42,300 bases of DNA. Origin: Candidatus Zhuqueibacterota bacterium (GTDB taxonomy: Bacteria; Zhuqueibacterota; Zhuqueibacteria; Zhuqueibacterales; Zhuqueibacteraceae). Positions within the stretch are counted from its first letter, which is position 1. Each line of letters starts with the position of its first letter. Both the position numbers and the translations under genes were made by a program. Positions 32,169 through 39,266 of the stretch are shown one piece after another. Where the stretch lies: contig JAKEEU010000234.1 of assembly GCA_022616415.1 (NCBI GenBank), forward strand, positions 1 to 42,300, read 5' to 3'. The notes beneath the pieces were generated by a model. That model saw only the letters and a program-made list of their open reading frames with translations. It made no database searches and was not told where the DNA came from.

Positions 32169-32689
32169 TGGCGCCGCCGCCGCAACGTTTGACACATCGT
32201 TTTGCCAGCGGCCGGTTTTTTCGAGTGGTTTCGCCGCCGGAGAATGCGCTGGTAACGCCGCCGCTATCGCAGAGTCTTAACAAGGTTTTGGAGCTGTTGG
32301 CGCAGGCCAATGGCTTCACGCCGGAAAATCCTTTGGCTGTTTTCTTCGGACGCGGCACGTTGGGGTTGCACCGGTCTTATCGCGCGCTTGATATTTACGG
32401 CATTGGCGGCAAAGGCCTCGACCGATGGAAACAGGAATGGAATGCGGCGATACGCAGCGCGAGGGCGGCGCAAAATACGGAAGAGCGGCAAAGAATTATT
32501 ACAGCAGAAAAAACACGCAATCTCGGCTACAAATTGTATAAAGCATTGCAAGCAAACGCTGGATGGGCACAACCGCCGGGTTATCCGGTGCAGCTCTTTG
32601 GCCCGTGGACACGCAGCGAGGGCCCGCATCGCGCGATTTCAGATTACTTGTTGTATTTGCACCGCGATCACATTCATGTGGCAAAATGA
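32153..32689 (+). CDS. LAS-fold metallopeptidase (M15-like), peptidoglycan hydrolase candidate
   Basis: The 178-residue protein shows the LAS metallopeptidase zinc pattern: H-x6-D in LHRSYRALDIYG (His73, Asp80) and H-x-H at the C-terminus, RDHIHV (His173, His175). These residues bind zinc in D-Ala-D-Ala peptidases, lysostaphin-like enzymes and phage endolysins. Overall sequence otherwise matches no subfamily I can name. No signal peptide is seen, as for phage lysins. The ATG at 32153 overlaps the previous gene; an ATG at 32165 is an alternative. Its stop overlaps the next start (ATGA). It could open peptidoglycan for the product of this locus. Confidence 0.72.
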   Translation: MARLMMAPPPQRLTHRFASGRFFRVVSPPENALVTPPLSQSLNKVLELLAQANGFTPENPLAVFFGRGTLGLHRSYRALDIYGIGGKGLDRWKQEWNAAIRSARAAQNTEERQRIITAEKTRNLGYKLYKALQANAGWAQPPGYPVQLFGPWTRSEGPHRAISDYLLYLHRDHIHVAK

Positions 32690-34131
32690 GTATCAAAATG
32701 AAAAACTATCCGTATGCAACAATTCTTCGAGGCTCACGCCCGCGCGTTAGCCCGACAAGCAGCCAACCGCCCAATGGCAGATTTTCATTTATCGCCATTG
32801 AGGAAGAAGTGCAAACGCCCTCGCGACATGATTTTGCCGGCGACCGGCGGCTGAAGATTGTGCGGATCGAACAGGAAGCCATTTCCTCTGCTCCCTCGGC
32901 GCCGCGTCGCGAGCAAAGGGCCTTCCGTCCATCGCCCGCCCCGTCTCGCCGCGAGCTGCTTCAACCTCCTGCAACGCGGCGCGAATTCGAAAGCCAACTC
33001 GATGACAAAAGCGTTCGCCTGCGCGCCGTTGATAAAATCATGCGCGACGATGCCGGCCATTTTTATGAAATGCGGGGCCAACAAGCGCGACGACTCGGCG
33101 AGCTGGTGATGGACGAGGCTGGAAAAGTTTTTGAAATCTGCGCCGCCGGCGAAACCAAACCGCATGTTCCTGCCCAAGAGAAAACTAATGGCAAAGCCGT
33201 TCACGTCGCGCGCGATGAGCATTCGAATGGCAAAAGCAAGCTCGCGGAAGCGCCGCAGCCACCTCGCGCCAATGGACAAGCCGATGCGACGGCGCAGCCG
33301 GTAGAGAAAACCGCTTCGCCAAAGCTGCCGGCCTATCAAAAACTTTTCGCTGATCCCGGCATTCGCTTGCAACTTGAGTTTAGCCGAATCAAGCGCGAGA
33401 TTGCTAGCCAGCTCCAACATCCGGAAAAATTGCACGATGGCGATCACATTGAGTGTTATGCGCAATTTTACGAAGCTCACCACGCGTTACCGGTCGCCCG
33501 GATAGCCGCCGCTGAACTCGGCAATGCGGCGTTGCAATCGCAGTTTCATTTTCTGACCAAAGGCAAAGCGCAAATTCTTGGCACACCGCAGCTTTTCAAG
33601 CCCACGCCACATTCGTTTGAGACAGAAATCGCGACGCGACAGCTTCATCCCGGTCAATGCGTGTATCGTCTCCGGCCGATTTTTGATCCGACTATTGCGC
33701 CAGCGCCCAAGCCGATTGCGCCGGTAGTGGAGCCGCAGAAAGAATTGCGGCGCCAAATTCCCGCGCCATATTTGAATCCTTTGCAATTCAAATACTCGCG
33801 CGAGGAAGTTCTCTATGATATGAAAGGCACATGGGGAACATTGCCGCTGGAATGCAGCGGTTTGAAGCGTTGGCTTTTCATTTATCCTTTGCGATTGCTG
33901 AAAACTCTGCTCGTCGTGATAACCGGCAGAAGTCAAATGAAGAAATGGCGCGCCATGCTCGCTGGAAAAAATTTTGATGAGCAATTGTGGGCGGTCACGC
34001 CGCCGGATGGCTTTGCGTATCACCCCGCGGTGCGGCAATGGACGGAGGTGATGCTATCACGCGCGGGATATGATGCGGAGCGTATGCTGATGGAATGGGA
34101 AATTTTCTGGCGAAGAGAGGCACGGAATTGA
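32686..34131 (+). CDS. Large protein of unknown function with proline-rich linker
   Basis: The start at 32686 overlaps the previous stop (ATGA), giving 481 residues. The N-terminus is basic and includes ATILRGSRPRV. A DDAGHFYEMRG motif near residue 130 and DEAGKVFEI near 152 resemble the DGQLYEYVEG motif of the product of 25045-26151. A Lys/Pro/Ala-rich linker (about 165-215) is followed by a globular region with IRLQLEFSRIKREI, a HPGQCVYRLRPIF segment, then PYLNPLQFKYSREEVLYDMKGTWG. A hydrophobic stretch near 400 (WLFIYPLRLLKTLLVVITG) could be a membrane-interacting helix. It ends in a basic amphipathic helix. I recognise no family. It may connect the structure to a membrane. Confidence 0.68.
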   Translation: MSIKMKNYPYATILRGSRPRVSPTSSQPPNGRFSFIAIEEEVQTPSRHDFAGDRRLKIVRIEQEAISSAPSAPRREQRAFRPSPAPSRRELLQPPATRREFESQLDDKSVRLRAVDKIMRDDAGHFYEMRGQQARRLGELVMDEAGKVFEICAAGETKPHVPAQEKTNGKAVHVARDEHSNGKSKLAEAPQPPRANGQADATAQPVEKTASPKLPAYQKLFADPGIRLQLEFSRIKREIASQLQHPEKLHDGDHIECYAQFYEAHHALPVARIAAAELGNAALQSQFHFLTKGKAQILGTPQLFKPTPHSFETEIATRQLHPGQCVYRLRPIFDPTIAPAPKPIAPVVEPQKELRRQIPAPYLNPLQFKYSREEVLYDMKGTWGTLPLECSGLKRWLFIYPLRLLKTLLVVITGRSQMKKWRAMLAGKNFDEQLWAVTPPDGFAYHPAVRQWTEVMLSRAGYDAERMLMEWEIFWRREARN

Positions 34132-34165
34132 AAATTGCCTATTACCTCTAAAGGAGAGTTCAGTA

Positions 34166-35023
34166 ATGTACATACAGACCCGTGAAAATGTAGGGCAAAT
34201 TTCAGGAATTGCAATTGCGACCCAACCTCCGAAACCCTTTCCGGCACAACAGCCAGTGGCTAGGGCCGCAGTTCCGACAACCACTTACCAACGGCTCACC
34301 CGAGTTCCCGTTACCAAAGAGCCGCCTTGGCAGATCACCATCTGTCGGATCGTGGCCCGCTCACCCGGCACATCGAACTTTTCCGTTGGTACAGGCCTGC
34401 TCGTGAGTCCATATCATGTCCTAACCTGCGCCCATGTGATCTACCCACCTCAGGCACCCAAAACGAGTGAAATCTTCGTTTACCAAGGGCAGAACGGCGT
34501 GGACAACAGCGCCAGGCGGTTTAAAGCTAACGGCTGGATCGTGAGTCCTCGCTGGCGAGCGTCCGACTGTAAGACCTTTGACGAAGACTACGGCATCATC
34601 AGACTCCCGGAGAAGCACGGGTACATGCCTCTGATCCCGTTCGACCGGGCCGATCTGCTCAACCAGTGGGTAAACATGGCTGGTTACCCTTCGACGGCCG
34701 GTGATCCGTCCGCTCGGCACCTCTACTATAGTCGGGGCCGAGTCCTGGGAGAAATTCATATCCGAAGTTGTACCTTGCAAAATGCCGTTGGCAACGTCAT
34801 GCGTAACATTTCGGAAACAGCAAAACTGATCGCCCATAACCTCGATTCTTTGCCGTCACTAAGCGGTGCCCCAATGTGGTTCATAAAGGACACCCGACGC
34901 CCCTTTGCCATTCATGCCGGCACTATCGATGGCGGGAGAAAGGGGAAGGCGATCATCCTGAACGACGCGGTCCGAGCCCAACTGCGAGATTGGATGGAAC
35001 AAACCCTGAAACCAATTCCGTAA
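34166..35023 (+). CDS. Leader-bearing trypsin-like serine protease
   Basis: The 285-residue protein begins with the shared leader MYIQTRENVG behind AAAGGAGAG. After a Pro-rich linker (about 20-50) comes a chymotrypsin-fold protease of the V8/trypsin type. His90 lies in LLVSPYHVLTCAHVI, Asp141 in DEDYGIIRL and Ser233 in LPSLSGAPMW, the usual H-D-S order. The GxSG motif is replaced by SLSGAP, still keeping Ser-Gly-x-Pro. No signal peptide precedes it, so export, if any, must use another route, possibly the leader. Possible roles are maturation of the structural proteins or attack on target proteins. GC content is somewhat lower than in the preceding structural genes. Confidence 0.85.
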   Translation: MYIQTRENVGQISGIAIATQPPKPFPAQQPVARAAVPTTTYQRLTRVPVTKEPPWQITICRIVARSPGTSNFSVGTGLLVSPYHVLTCAHVIYPPQAPKTSEIFVYQGQNGVDNSARRFKANGWIVSPRWRASDCKTFDEDYGIIRLPEKHGYMPLIPFDRADLLNQWVNMAGYPSTAGDPSARHLYYSRGRVLGEIHIRSCTLQNAVGNVMRNISETAKLIAHNLDSLPSLSGAPMWFIKDTRRPFAIHAGTIDGGRKGKAIILNDAVRAQLRDWMEQTLKPIP

Positions 35024-35059
35024 CAATGAATTCTTGGATTAAAGAGTAAGAAGCCGACT

Positions 35060-35452
35060 ATGTACATACGAGCGATAGAAGAATTAGGAATAGTCCCGAC
35101 GGTTGGGTTCACAAAAGATCTGATTATACAGGATCAGAAATTGGGAGATTGCTCCGATTGGGAAAAAGATTTGCAGAGTTTCAGCAAAGTCATAGCCGAA
35201 CAATATGTGCGCACGGTGTTGAAAAGACCGCTGCTATCTCAAGTAAAGCGCGTCTCTTGTCGATCTGACGGCAAGGTATGTCAAGTATTTTTTGACGACG
35301 GTACTAGCATCTGGGTTAGTTACGCGAAAGTTCCAAGCTACGTTATCGCTCGTGAGGCGGCAGGGGGAAAATTACGCTGCGAATTCAATTACCAATGTAC
35401 GTCTGGCGGACAGGTGGTTTTTGATCAGCGCGGCAAATGTCGTCCAAGTTAA
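35060..35452 (+). CDS. Leader-bearing small protein of unknown function
   Basis: The 130-residue product starts MYIRAIEELGIVP, again the shared leader. The rest has a helical part (about 30-58, DWEKDLQSFSKVIAEQYV) and a beta-rich part with VSCRSDGKVCQVFFDDGTSIWVSY. Five cysteines (about residues 32, 67, 74, 112 and 119, with a further one near the end) could form disulfides if it is exported. I recognise no family. It lies between the protease and the OmpA-like gene, each with its own ribosome site and spacer of about 40 nt. The body is unlike the other leader proteins, so only the leader is shared. Confidence 0.65.
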   Translation: MYIRAIEELGIVPTVGFTKDLIIQDQKLGDCSDWEKDLQSFSKVIAEQYVRTVLKRPLLSQVKRVSCRSDGKVCQVFFDDGTSIWVSYAKVPSYVIAREAAGGKLRCEFNYQCTSGGQVVFDQRGKCRPS

Positions 35453-35493
35453 GACCAGTTACAGAAAATAACTGCAAAGCGAGGAGCATCAGC

Positions 35494-36192
35494 ATGTACA
35501 TCTTGACACGCGAAGGGTTAGGGGAAGACACGACGAGCAGGCCCACCACGTTAGCTATGCGTCCTCGACCTGACGTGATACTCGATAAATTTAAATTTAA
35601 CGAGTTCACGCTCAATGTTCACCCCCAAGTTGACCACCCGAGCCTGATACGCACTTTGGCCCGTACCATCGTCATAACTTTGGGCACCTCGCGTCCAATT
35701 AGCAGAATTCGCCTCGTCGGCCATACCGACAGCACCGGAACGGAAAAATATAACGTAGGACTCGGAAAACAGCGAGCGGAGACTGTGAAAGACGAGTTGG
35801 ATAAAGAAATCCATCGCCTGCATCCAAATGCCCGGATTAACATCGTGGTGGATCGTAGTCCCGGTGAAACTCAACCAATTGCGGACAATCGCACCCCGGC
35901 GGGGCGCGACCGCAACCGCCGCGTCGAGTTCTTTGTCACCAAATCTGTGGTGCCACGAGTGGATTGGACAAAACTACCGCCCGAGGTTATCAAACGCATC
36001 GAAGAACAAGCAAAAAGAGCCAGTCTCCTTAAACCATCTCCGCCTTCAAAGGCTAATGACCAATCAAGTTTTGACAAGCTGATGGACAAGCTGATGGACA
36101 AACACAAAATTCCATCGAGCTTGCGTAGCCCGATCAAAGCGGCGGTACGCAAAGGGTTAAGGTCTCTATTGGATGATGTTATATTTAAATAA
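35494..36192 (+). CDS. Leader-bearing OmpA-like peptidoglycan-binding protein
   Basis: The start at 35494 is fixed by GAGGAG and by the shared leader MYILTREGLGED; the open frame upstream of it to 35437 is not coding. The 232-residue protein contains an OmpA C-terminal domain at about residues 35-150. It shows IRLVGHTDSTGTEKYN (GHTD at 76-79) and RDRNRRVEFFV (NRRVEF at 141-146), which in OmpA/MotB/Pal bind diaminopimelate in peptidoglycan. A basic helical tail (about 160-232) follows. Unlike normal OmpA-family proteins it has no signal peptide or barrel. In this context it may anchor or direct the assembly to the cell wall. Confidence 0.85.
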   Translation: MYILTREGLGEDTTSRPTTLAMRPRPDVILDKFKFNEFTLNVHPQVDHPSLIRTLARTIVITLGTSRPISRIRLVGHTDSTGTEKYNVGLGKQRAETVKDELDKEIHRLHPNARINIVVDRSPGETQPIADNRTPAGRDRNRRVEFFVTKSVVPRVDWTKLPPEVIKRIEEQAKRASLLKPSPPSKANDQSSFDKLMDKLMDKHKIPSSLRSPIKAAVRKGLRSLLDDVIFK

Positions 36193-36333
36193 GCAGGATT
36201 GGGCAACGAAGCCAGAGAAGCTTTTATCAAAAGCGTTAGGGCCATTTTTCAATTCCGGTTTTGATGAACGAAAGAATGATTGGCATATATACGTAGTGCA
36301 AGCTTCCAGTCTGCAAGCGAAGGGAGTTTTAAG

Positions 36334-37362
36334 ATGTATTTGTTGACATCTGACATCCTTGCGAATTACCCATTGGTGAAACCGGCCATGGGACCCGCAG
36401 AAACACAACTCTCATCTGGCACTACAACCAGGCCAACCAGTGGGTGTCCCGGCAGCTCCGCTGGCATGCCGCCGGGCCTGATAGGCAAAGCATGCCCCAG
36501 CGACGAAAAAAAGACATCTAAGAAATGCAAAAAAGGCGTGACCAAAACGTGCCCGGCGATTCCAGATTTGCTTTGTGTTTGCTCGATCAAGGGTGTGCGC
36601 TTGGAGTATGTCGCGAAAACGGGCTATATCAAGTTGAATAGTAAAAGCAAACTCTACGAGGTTGTTCGTACTGATCCCAACAGGATTCACCTATTCAAAC
36701 CTCAGGTCGGCGCACAACTGAGCAAGTTTTTAGCCAACATGGTCCGTTTCGGCATGCCGGTCCAAGCCATCTTGACCATGGGCACGACTTACTGTCGTTG
36801 CAAAAAAAACAGTGCCAGTCTTAGCAATCACTCTTTTGGCGATGCGATTGATATCGCCGGTGTACGCTGGGCGCGACCTGGTGGGCCGCCTAGTGCGCTG
36901 CGCGCAACCATTATCCACAATTATAACCGCCACGACAGCCGCGAAAGAGTGTTGATCCGGAGAATCAATGCCTGTCTGCGGTTGTCCTTTGCGACGGTTT
37001 TGGATTACAACTATACGCCCCGGCCTCACAAGAATCACTTTCACTGTGACTTGAATTACCGTAATGGCAAATTCGGCGGCAGAGAAATTCCTACATGCAG
37101 TCCTACACGCAAAAGCGCCTCGACATGGTATTTTGTGCAAGAAGCTTTGAGTCTCATCTTATCCCGCCCCATTTGCCGGGATGGCACGTTGAACTTTGGT
37201 ACGGGTCAAGCTTTGCTGGATTTTGCAAGAGTTGCGGGAATTACCAGTATTGGGTCGGCGGCAATTGGGCCGGAGATATTTAGAGTCAGAGAAAGGCTGA
37301 ATGTGTTGGTTAGTCAACTCTTCGAATTTGTGGCTGCCGGCAAATGGGCTGTAAGACGGTAA
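36334..37362 (+). CDS. Leader-bearing extensin-like/M15-type metallopeptidase
   Basis: The ATG at 36334 follows AAGGGAG and gives 342 residues with the leader variant MYLLTSDILANYP. A Gly/Pro/Cys-containing linker (about 20-75) leads to an extensin-like C-terminal (LAS) domain at about 80-245. SLSNHSFGDAIDIAG gives His166 and Asp173 (H-x6-D), and PHKNHFHCDL gives the H-x-H pair His235/His237. These are the zinc ligands of the fold, whose members cleave peptidoglycan peptides. A further domain of about 90 residues at the C-terminus (TLNFGTGQALLDFARVAGIT and helices) is unrecognised. It has the same zinc arrangement as the product of 32153-32689 but little other similarity. A 141-nt AT-rich spacer precedes it. 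Confidence 0.82.
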   Translation: MYLLTSDILANYPLVKPAMGPAETQLSSGTTTRPTSGCPGSSAGMPPGLIGKACPSDEKKTSKKCKKGVTKTCPAIPDLLCVCSIKGVRLEYVAKTGYIKLNSKSKLYEVVRTDPNRIHLFKPQVGAQLSKFLANMVRFGMPVQAILTMGTTYCRCKKNSASLSNHSFGDAIDIAGVRWARPGGPPSALRATIIHNYNRHDSRERVLIRRINACLRLSFATVLDYNYTPRPHKNHFHCDLNYRNGKFGGREIPTCSPTRKSASTWYFVQEALSLILSRPICRDGTLNFGTGQALLDFARVAGITSIGSAAIGPEIFRVRERLNVLVSQLFEFVAAGKWAVRR

Positions 37363-37395
37363 TTGCCAAAACATTTTGCAGTTTAACCGCTGGAT

Positions 37396-37911
37396 TTGAG
37401 GAATAAACATAATCAAGTATGGAAGGTGTGCCATGAAAAATCAAATTGTAGGGCGATTTATTTCAGCTTGCAGATCTTCAACCGGTCGCTTCCTGTAGAG
37501 GACGGTGACATTCAGGACGATTTTCAAAATAAAATAATAAAGCACGCGAGTGAAAAACCCGGCAAGTATTTTGTGCTGATGAACGCCAGTCTTGATGGGT
37601 GGCCCTTCGCGGGGCATGTGAGCAAAAATTATCCCTATCCCAAAAGGCCGCCGCAATGGGTGCGCATCGACAGCCTTTCCTTCGAAGGCTTTATTACCGG
37701 GTTTCAGGCGAAGCGTCCTATCGACGACAAAAGCGAACAGGGTACATCCAAGGCTTACAATAGGTTCCGCGACATTATAAAGAATGGCATTCGCTTCGGC
37801 GCGGGCTTTCTGGAAATCTACGAAAAGGACATTGACGATAAAAACCTTGAAGATTTGATTGCTGCCGGCAGTATCCTTTTGAAAGGCAAGTGCAAATGTG
37901 AACAACGTTAA
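37396..37911 (+). CDS. Protein of unknown function, start uncertain or frameshifted
   Basis: The 171-residue frame begins at a TTG (37396). However, the best ribosome site (GGAAGG) lies before an ATG at 37433 in another frame, which stops after 21 codons at 37496-37498. A frameshift near the 5' end, real or sequencing, is therefore possible. The body starts IYFSLQIFNRSLPVEDGDIQ, then KPGKYFVLMNASLDGWPFAG, and ends with an acidic helix and KGKCKCEQR. I recognise no family. The compact alpha/beta composition suggests a small globular protein. It is the last gene of the run before the methyltransferase. Confidence 0.55.
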   Translation: MRNKHNQVWKVCHEKSNCRAIYFSLQIFNRSLPVEDGDIQDDFQNKIIKHASEKPGKYFVLMNASLDGWPFAGHVSKNYPYPKRPPQWVRIDSLSFEGFITGFQAKRPIDDKSEQGTSKAYNRFRDIIKNGIRFGAGFLEIYEKDIDDKNLEDLIAAGSILLKGKCKCEQR

Positions 37912-38008
37912 GAGCAGCCACAAAAGCTTTGGCTACCGGGCAACTGACCCGCGGCACAAACGAGTGTAAATTTAGAGAAAGCCCGGCAAGGCGTTGGATA
38001 TTACTGAA

Positions 38009-38797
38009 ATGTCTCCAGTATCGCCCGAGGTTTCGAGCAAGAAGCACTTTCTGCTGCGATCGGCCACGCCATACGCCACTCTCGCAGCGCTTTACGACGC
38101 GCTGCTGGGAAATATTTTCTTTCCCCAACTTCGGCGCGTCTTTGAGTGGCTTGTCCGTCGCTACTATATCCGCTTCGTCTCGGCGGCTGATGTGGCGTGT
38201 GGCACGGGCACTTTTGTCCGCTATCTGTGTGAACGTGGCGTGCCGGTCGTTTGCGGTGTGGATCGCTCACCGGAGATGCTGGAAGTTGCCATTCGGAAAA
38301 ACTTGGGAAATAGAGCTCGATTTCTGTTGCAGGACGTTGCCTCATTGCAACTTCCTCAACCGGTCGAGCTCATCACCTGCAACTTTGATTCGCTCAACTA
38401 CTTGCTCAACCAGAACGACCTGCGCCGCGGGTTGCGCCGCTTTTACGCCAATCTCAAGGCCGGTGGTCACCTGATCTTCGACGTGATCAGCGACCGGCCG
38501 CGAGGGAAAAGCTCGTCACCATACATTGAGCGCGTCAGCGGACCGGGTTTCGTTTTCTCGCGCGTGATGCAGTGGAATCCACTTCATGGCAGACTAACGT
38601 CACACATATCTATCTTACGAAATGGCCGTTTGCATCAGGAAGTCCACCTCCAACGGTCTTATCCACTTGCCGCGATCGTCGCCTTATTATCCCAAGCCCG
38701 TTTCACTCTGCTTGGCGCTCATGATTTCCACACACTCGGCCCGGCTACGAACTTGAGCACGCGAGTGGTTTACGTTGCACGAAAGTCAGTTGAGTAA
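38009..38797 (+). CDS. Class I SAM-dependent methyltransferase
   Basis: The 262-residue product (from ATG 38009; a TTG five codons earlier is possible) has the Rossmann-like methyltransferase fold. Motif I is DVACGTGTFVRYL (from residue 61), followed by the acidic end of strand 2 (VDRSPEMLEVA), then ITCNFDSLNYLL and the GGHLIFDVISD post-motif. The substrate cannot be inferred; small-molecule and lipid methylases look alike here. It is GC-richer than the preceding genes, has its own spacer and may belong to a separate unit with the two downstream regulators. Confidence 0.88.
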   Translation: MSPVSPEVSSKKHFLLRSATPYATLAALYDALLGNIFFPQLRRVFEWLVRRYYIRFVSAADVACGTGTFVRYLCERGVPVVCGVDRSPEMLEVAIRKNLGNRARFLLQDVASLQLPQPVELITCNFDSLNYLLNQNDLRRGLRRFYANLKAGGHLIFDVISDRPRGKSSSPYIERVSGPGFVFSRVMQWNPLHGRLTSHISILRNGRLHQEVHLQRSYPLAAIVALLSQARFTLLGAHDFHTLGPATNLSTRVVYVARKSVE

Positions 38798-38827
38798 GGC
38801 GTACGGTCATGCATTGATTTATCACCA

Positions 38828-39181
38828 ATGAGCTCATCGTCTGCAATTTTAATCTGCGACCGCGAAGACTTGTTTCGCGAAGTGCTGCGCAATTTTTTGC
38901 TCGCCGCCGGTTATTCCCAGGTAGAAGTCGTCGCCACGGCGCGCGAAGCCATGGCAAAATTGCATCGCCAGTCTTATGGGCACGTCTTTATCGGCGTGGC
39001 GCGGCCTCTTTCACGAGCACGGCGGCTGGCGGCTATTGTACAGCGGCGCCAACCTCGAGCGAAGATATTTCTCTTGATTAATGCCAATGATTTAGTTATA
39101 TTTCCTGCCGGCTCCTCAGACTACATCATCAAAGAGCACGCCTTCGAGAGTCTGCTGAATTTGTTGAACGATCCAAGATGA
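38828..39181 (+). CDS. Degenerate stand-alone receiver-like protein
   Basis: The 117-residue protein has the length and strand-helix pattern of a response-regulator receiver. It shows AILICDREDLFREVLRNFL at the N-terminus with the acidic pair, VEVVATAREAMAKL, a strand HVFIGVARP and the end SDYIIKEHAFESLLNLL with the conserved Lys (Lys102). The phospho-acceptor Asp is missing: the strand-3 end reads IGVARP, with Gly56 where Asp is expected. It is thus a pseudo-receiver unlikely to be phosphorylated at the usual site. It lies directly upstream of a PAS-sigma-54 activator that has no receiver of its own, so it may bind that protein as an allosteric subunit. This partnership is inference. Confidence 0.7.
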   Translation: MSSSSAILICDREDLFREVLRNFLLAAGYSQVEVVATAREAMAKLHRQSYGHVFIGVARPLSRARRLAAIVQRRQPRAKIFLLINANDLVIFPAGSSDYIIKEHAFESLLNLLNDPR

Positions 39182-39206
39182 AGGGATGAAGGGAAAACGA
39201 TGATCG

Positions 39207-39228
39207 CGATCGATTACGATCGTCGATC
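39207..39228. promoter_or_regulatory. CGATCG double site upstream of the PAS activator
   Basis: CGATCG occurs at 39207-39212 and again at 39217-39222, exactly 10 bp apart, within a longer GATC-rich palindromic stretch. It lies about 40 nt upstream of the ribosome site of the PAS-sigma-54 activator. A regulatory operator is possible; a chance palindrome cannot be excluded. Confidence 0.3.
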
Positions 39229-39266
39229 TTCAATTTTCGACGCGCGATAATTCAGAAGGGGTAGCA

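Noticed and set aside
24032..37911. Accessory locus as a type VI secretion, eCIS or tailocin cluster
   Set aside because: No sheath, tube, VgrG, baseplate, AAA+ ClpV-like or TssM-like gene can be seen.
24032..37911. Accessory locus as a complete prophage
   Set aside because: No integrase, terminase, portal, replication or packaging gene is recognisable, and no attachment-site repeats were found at its borders.
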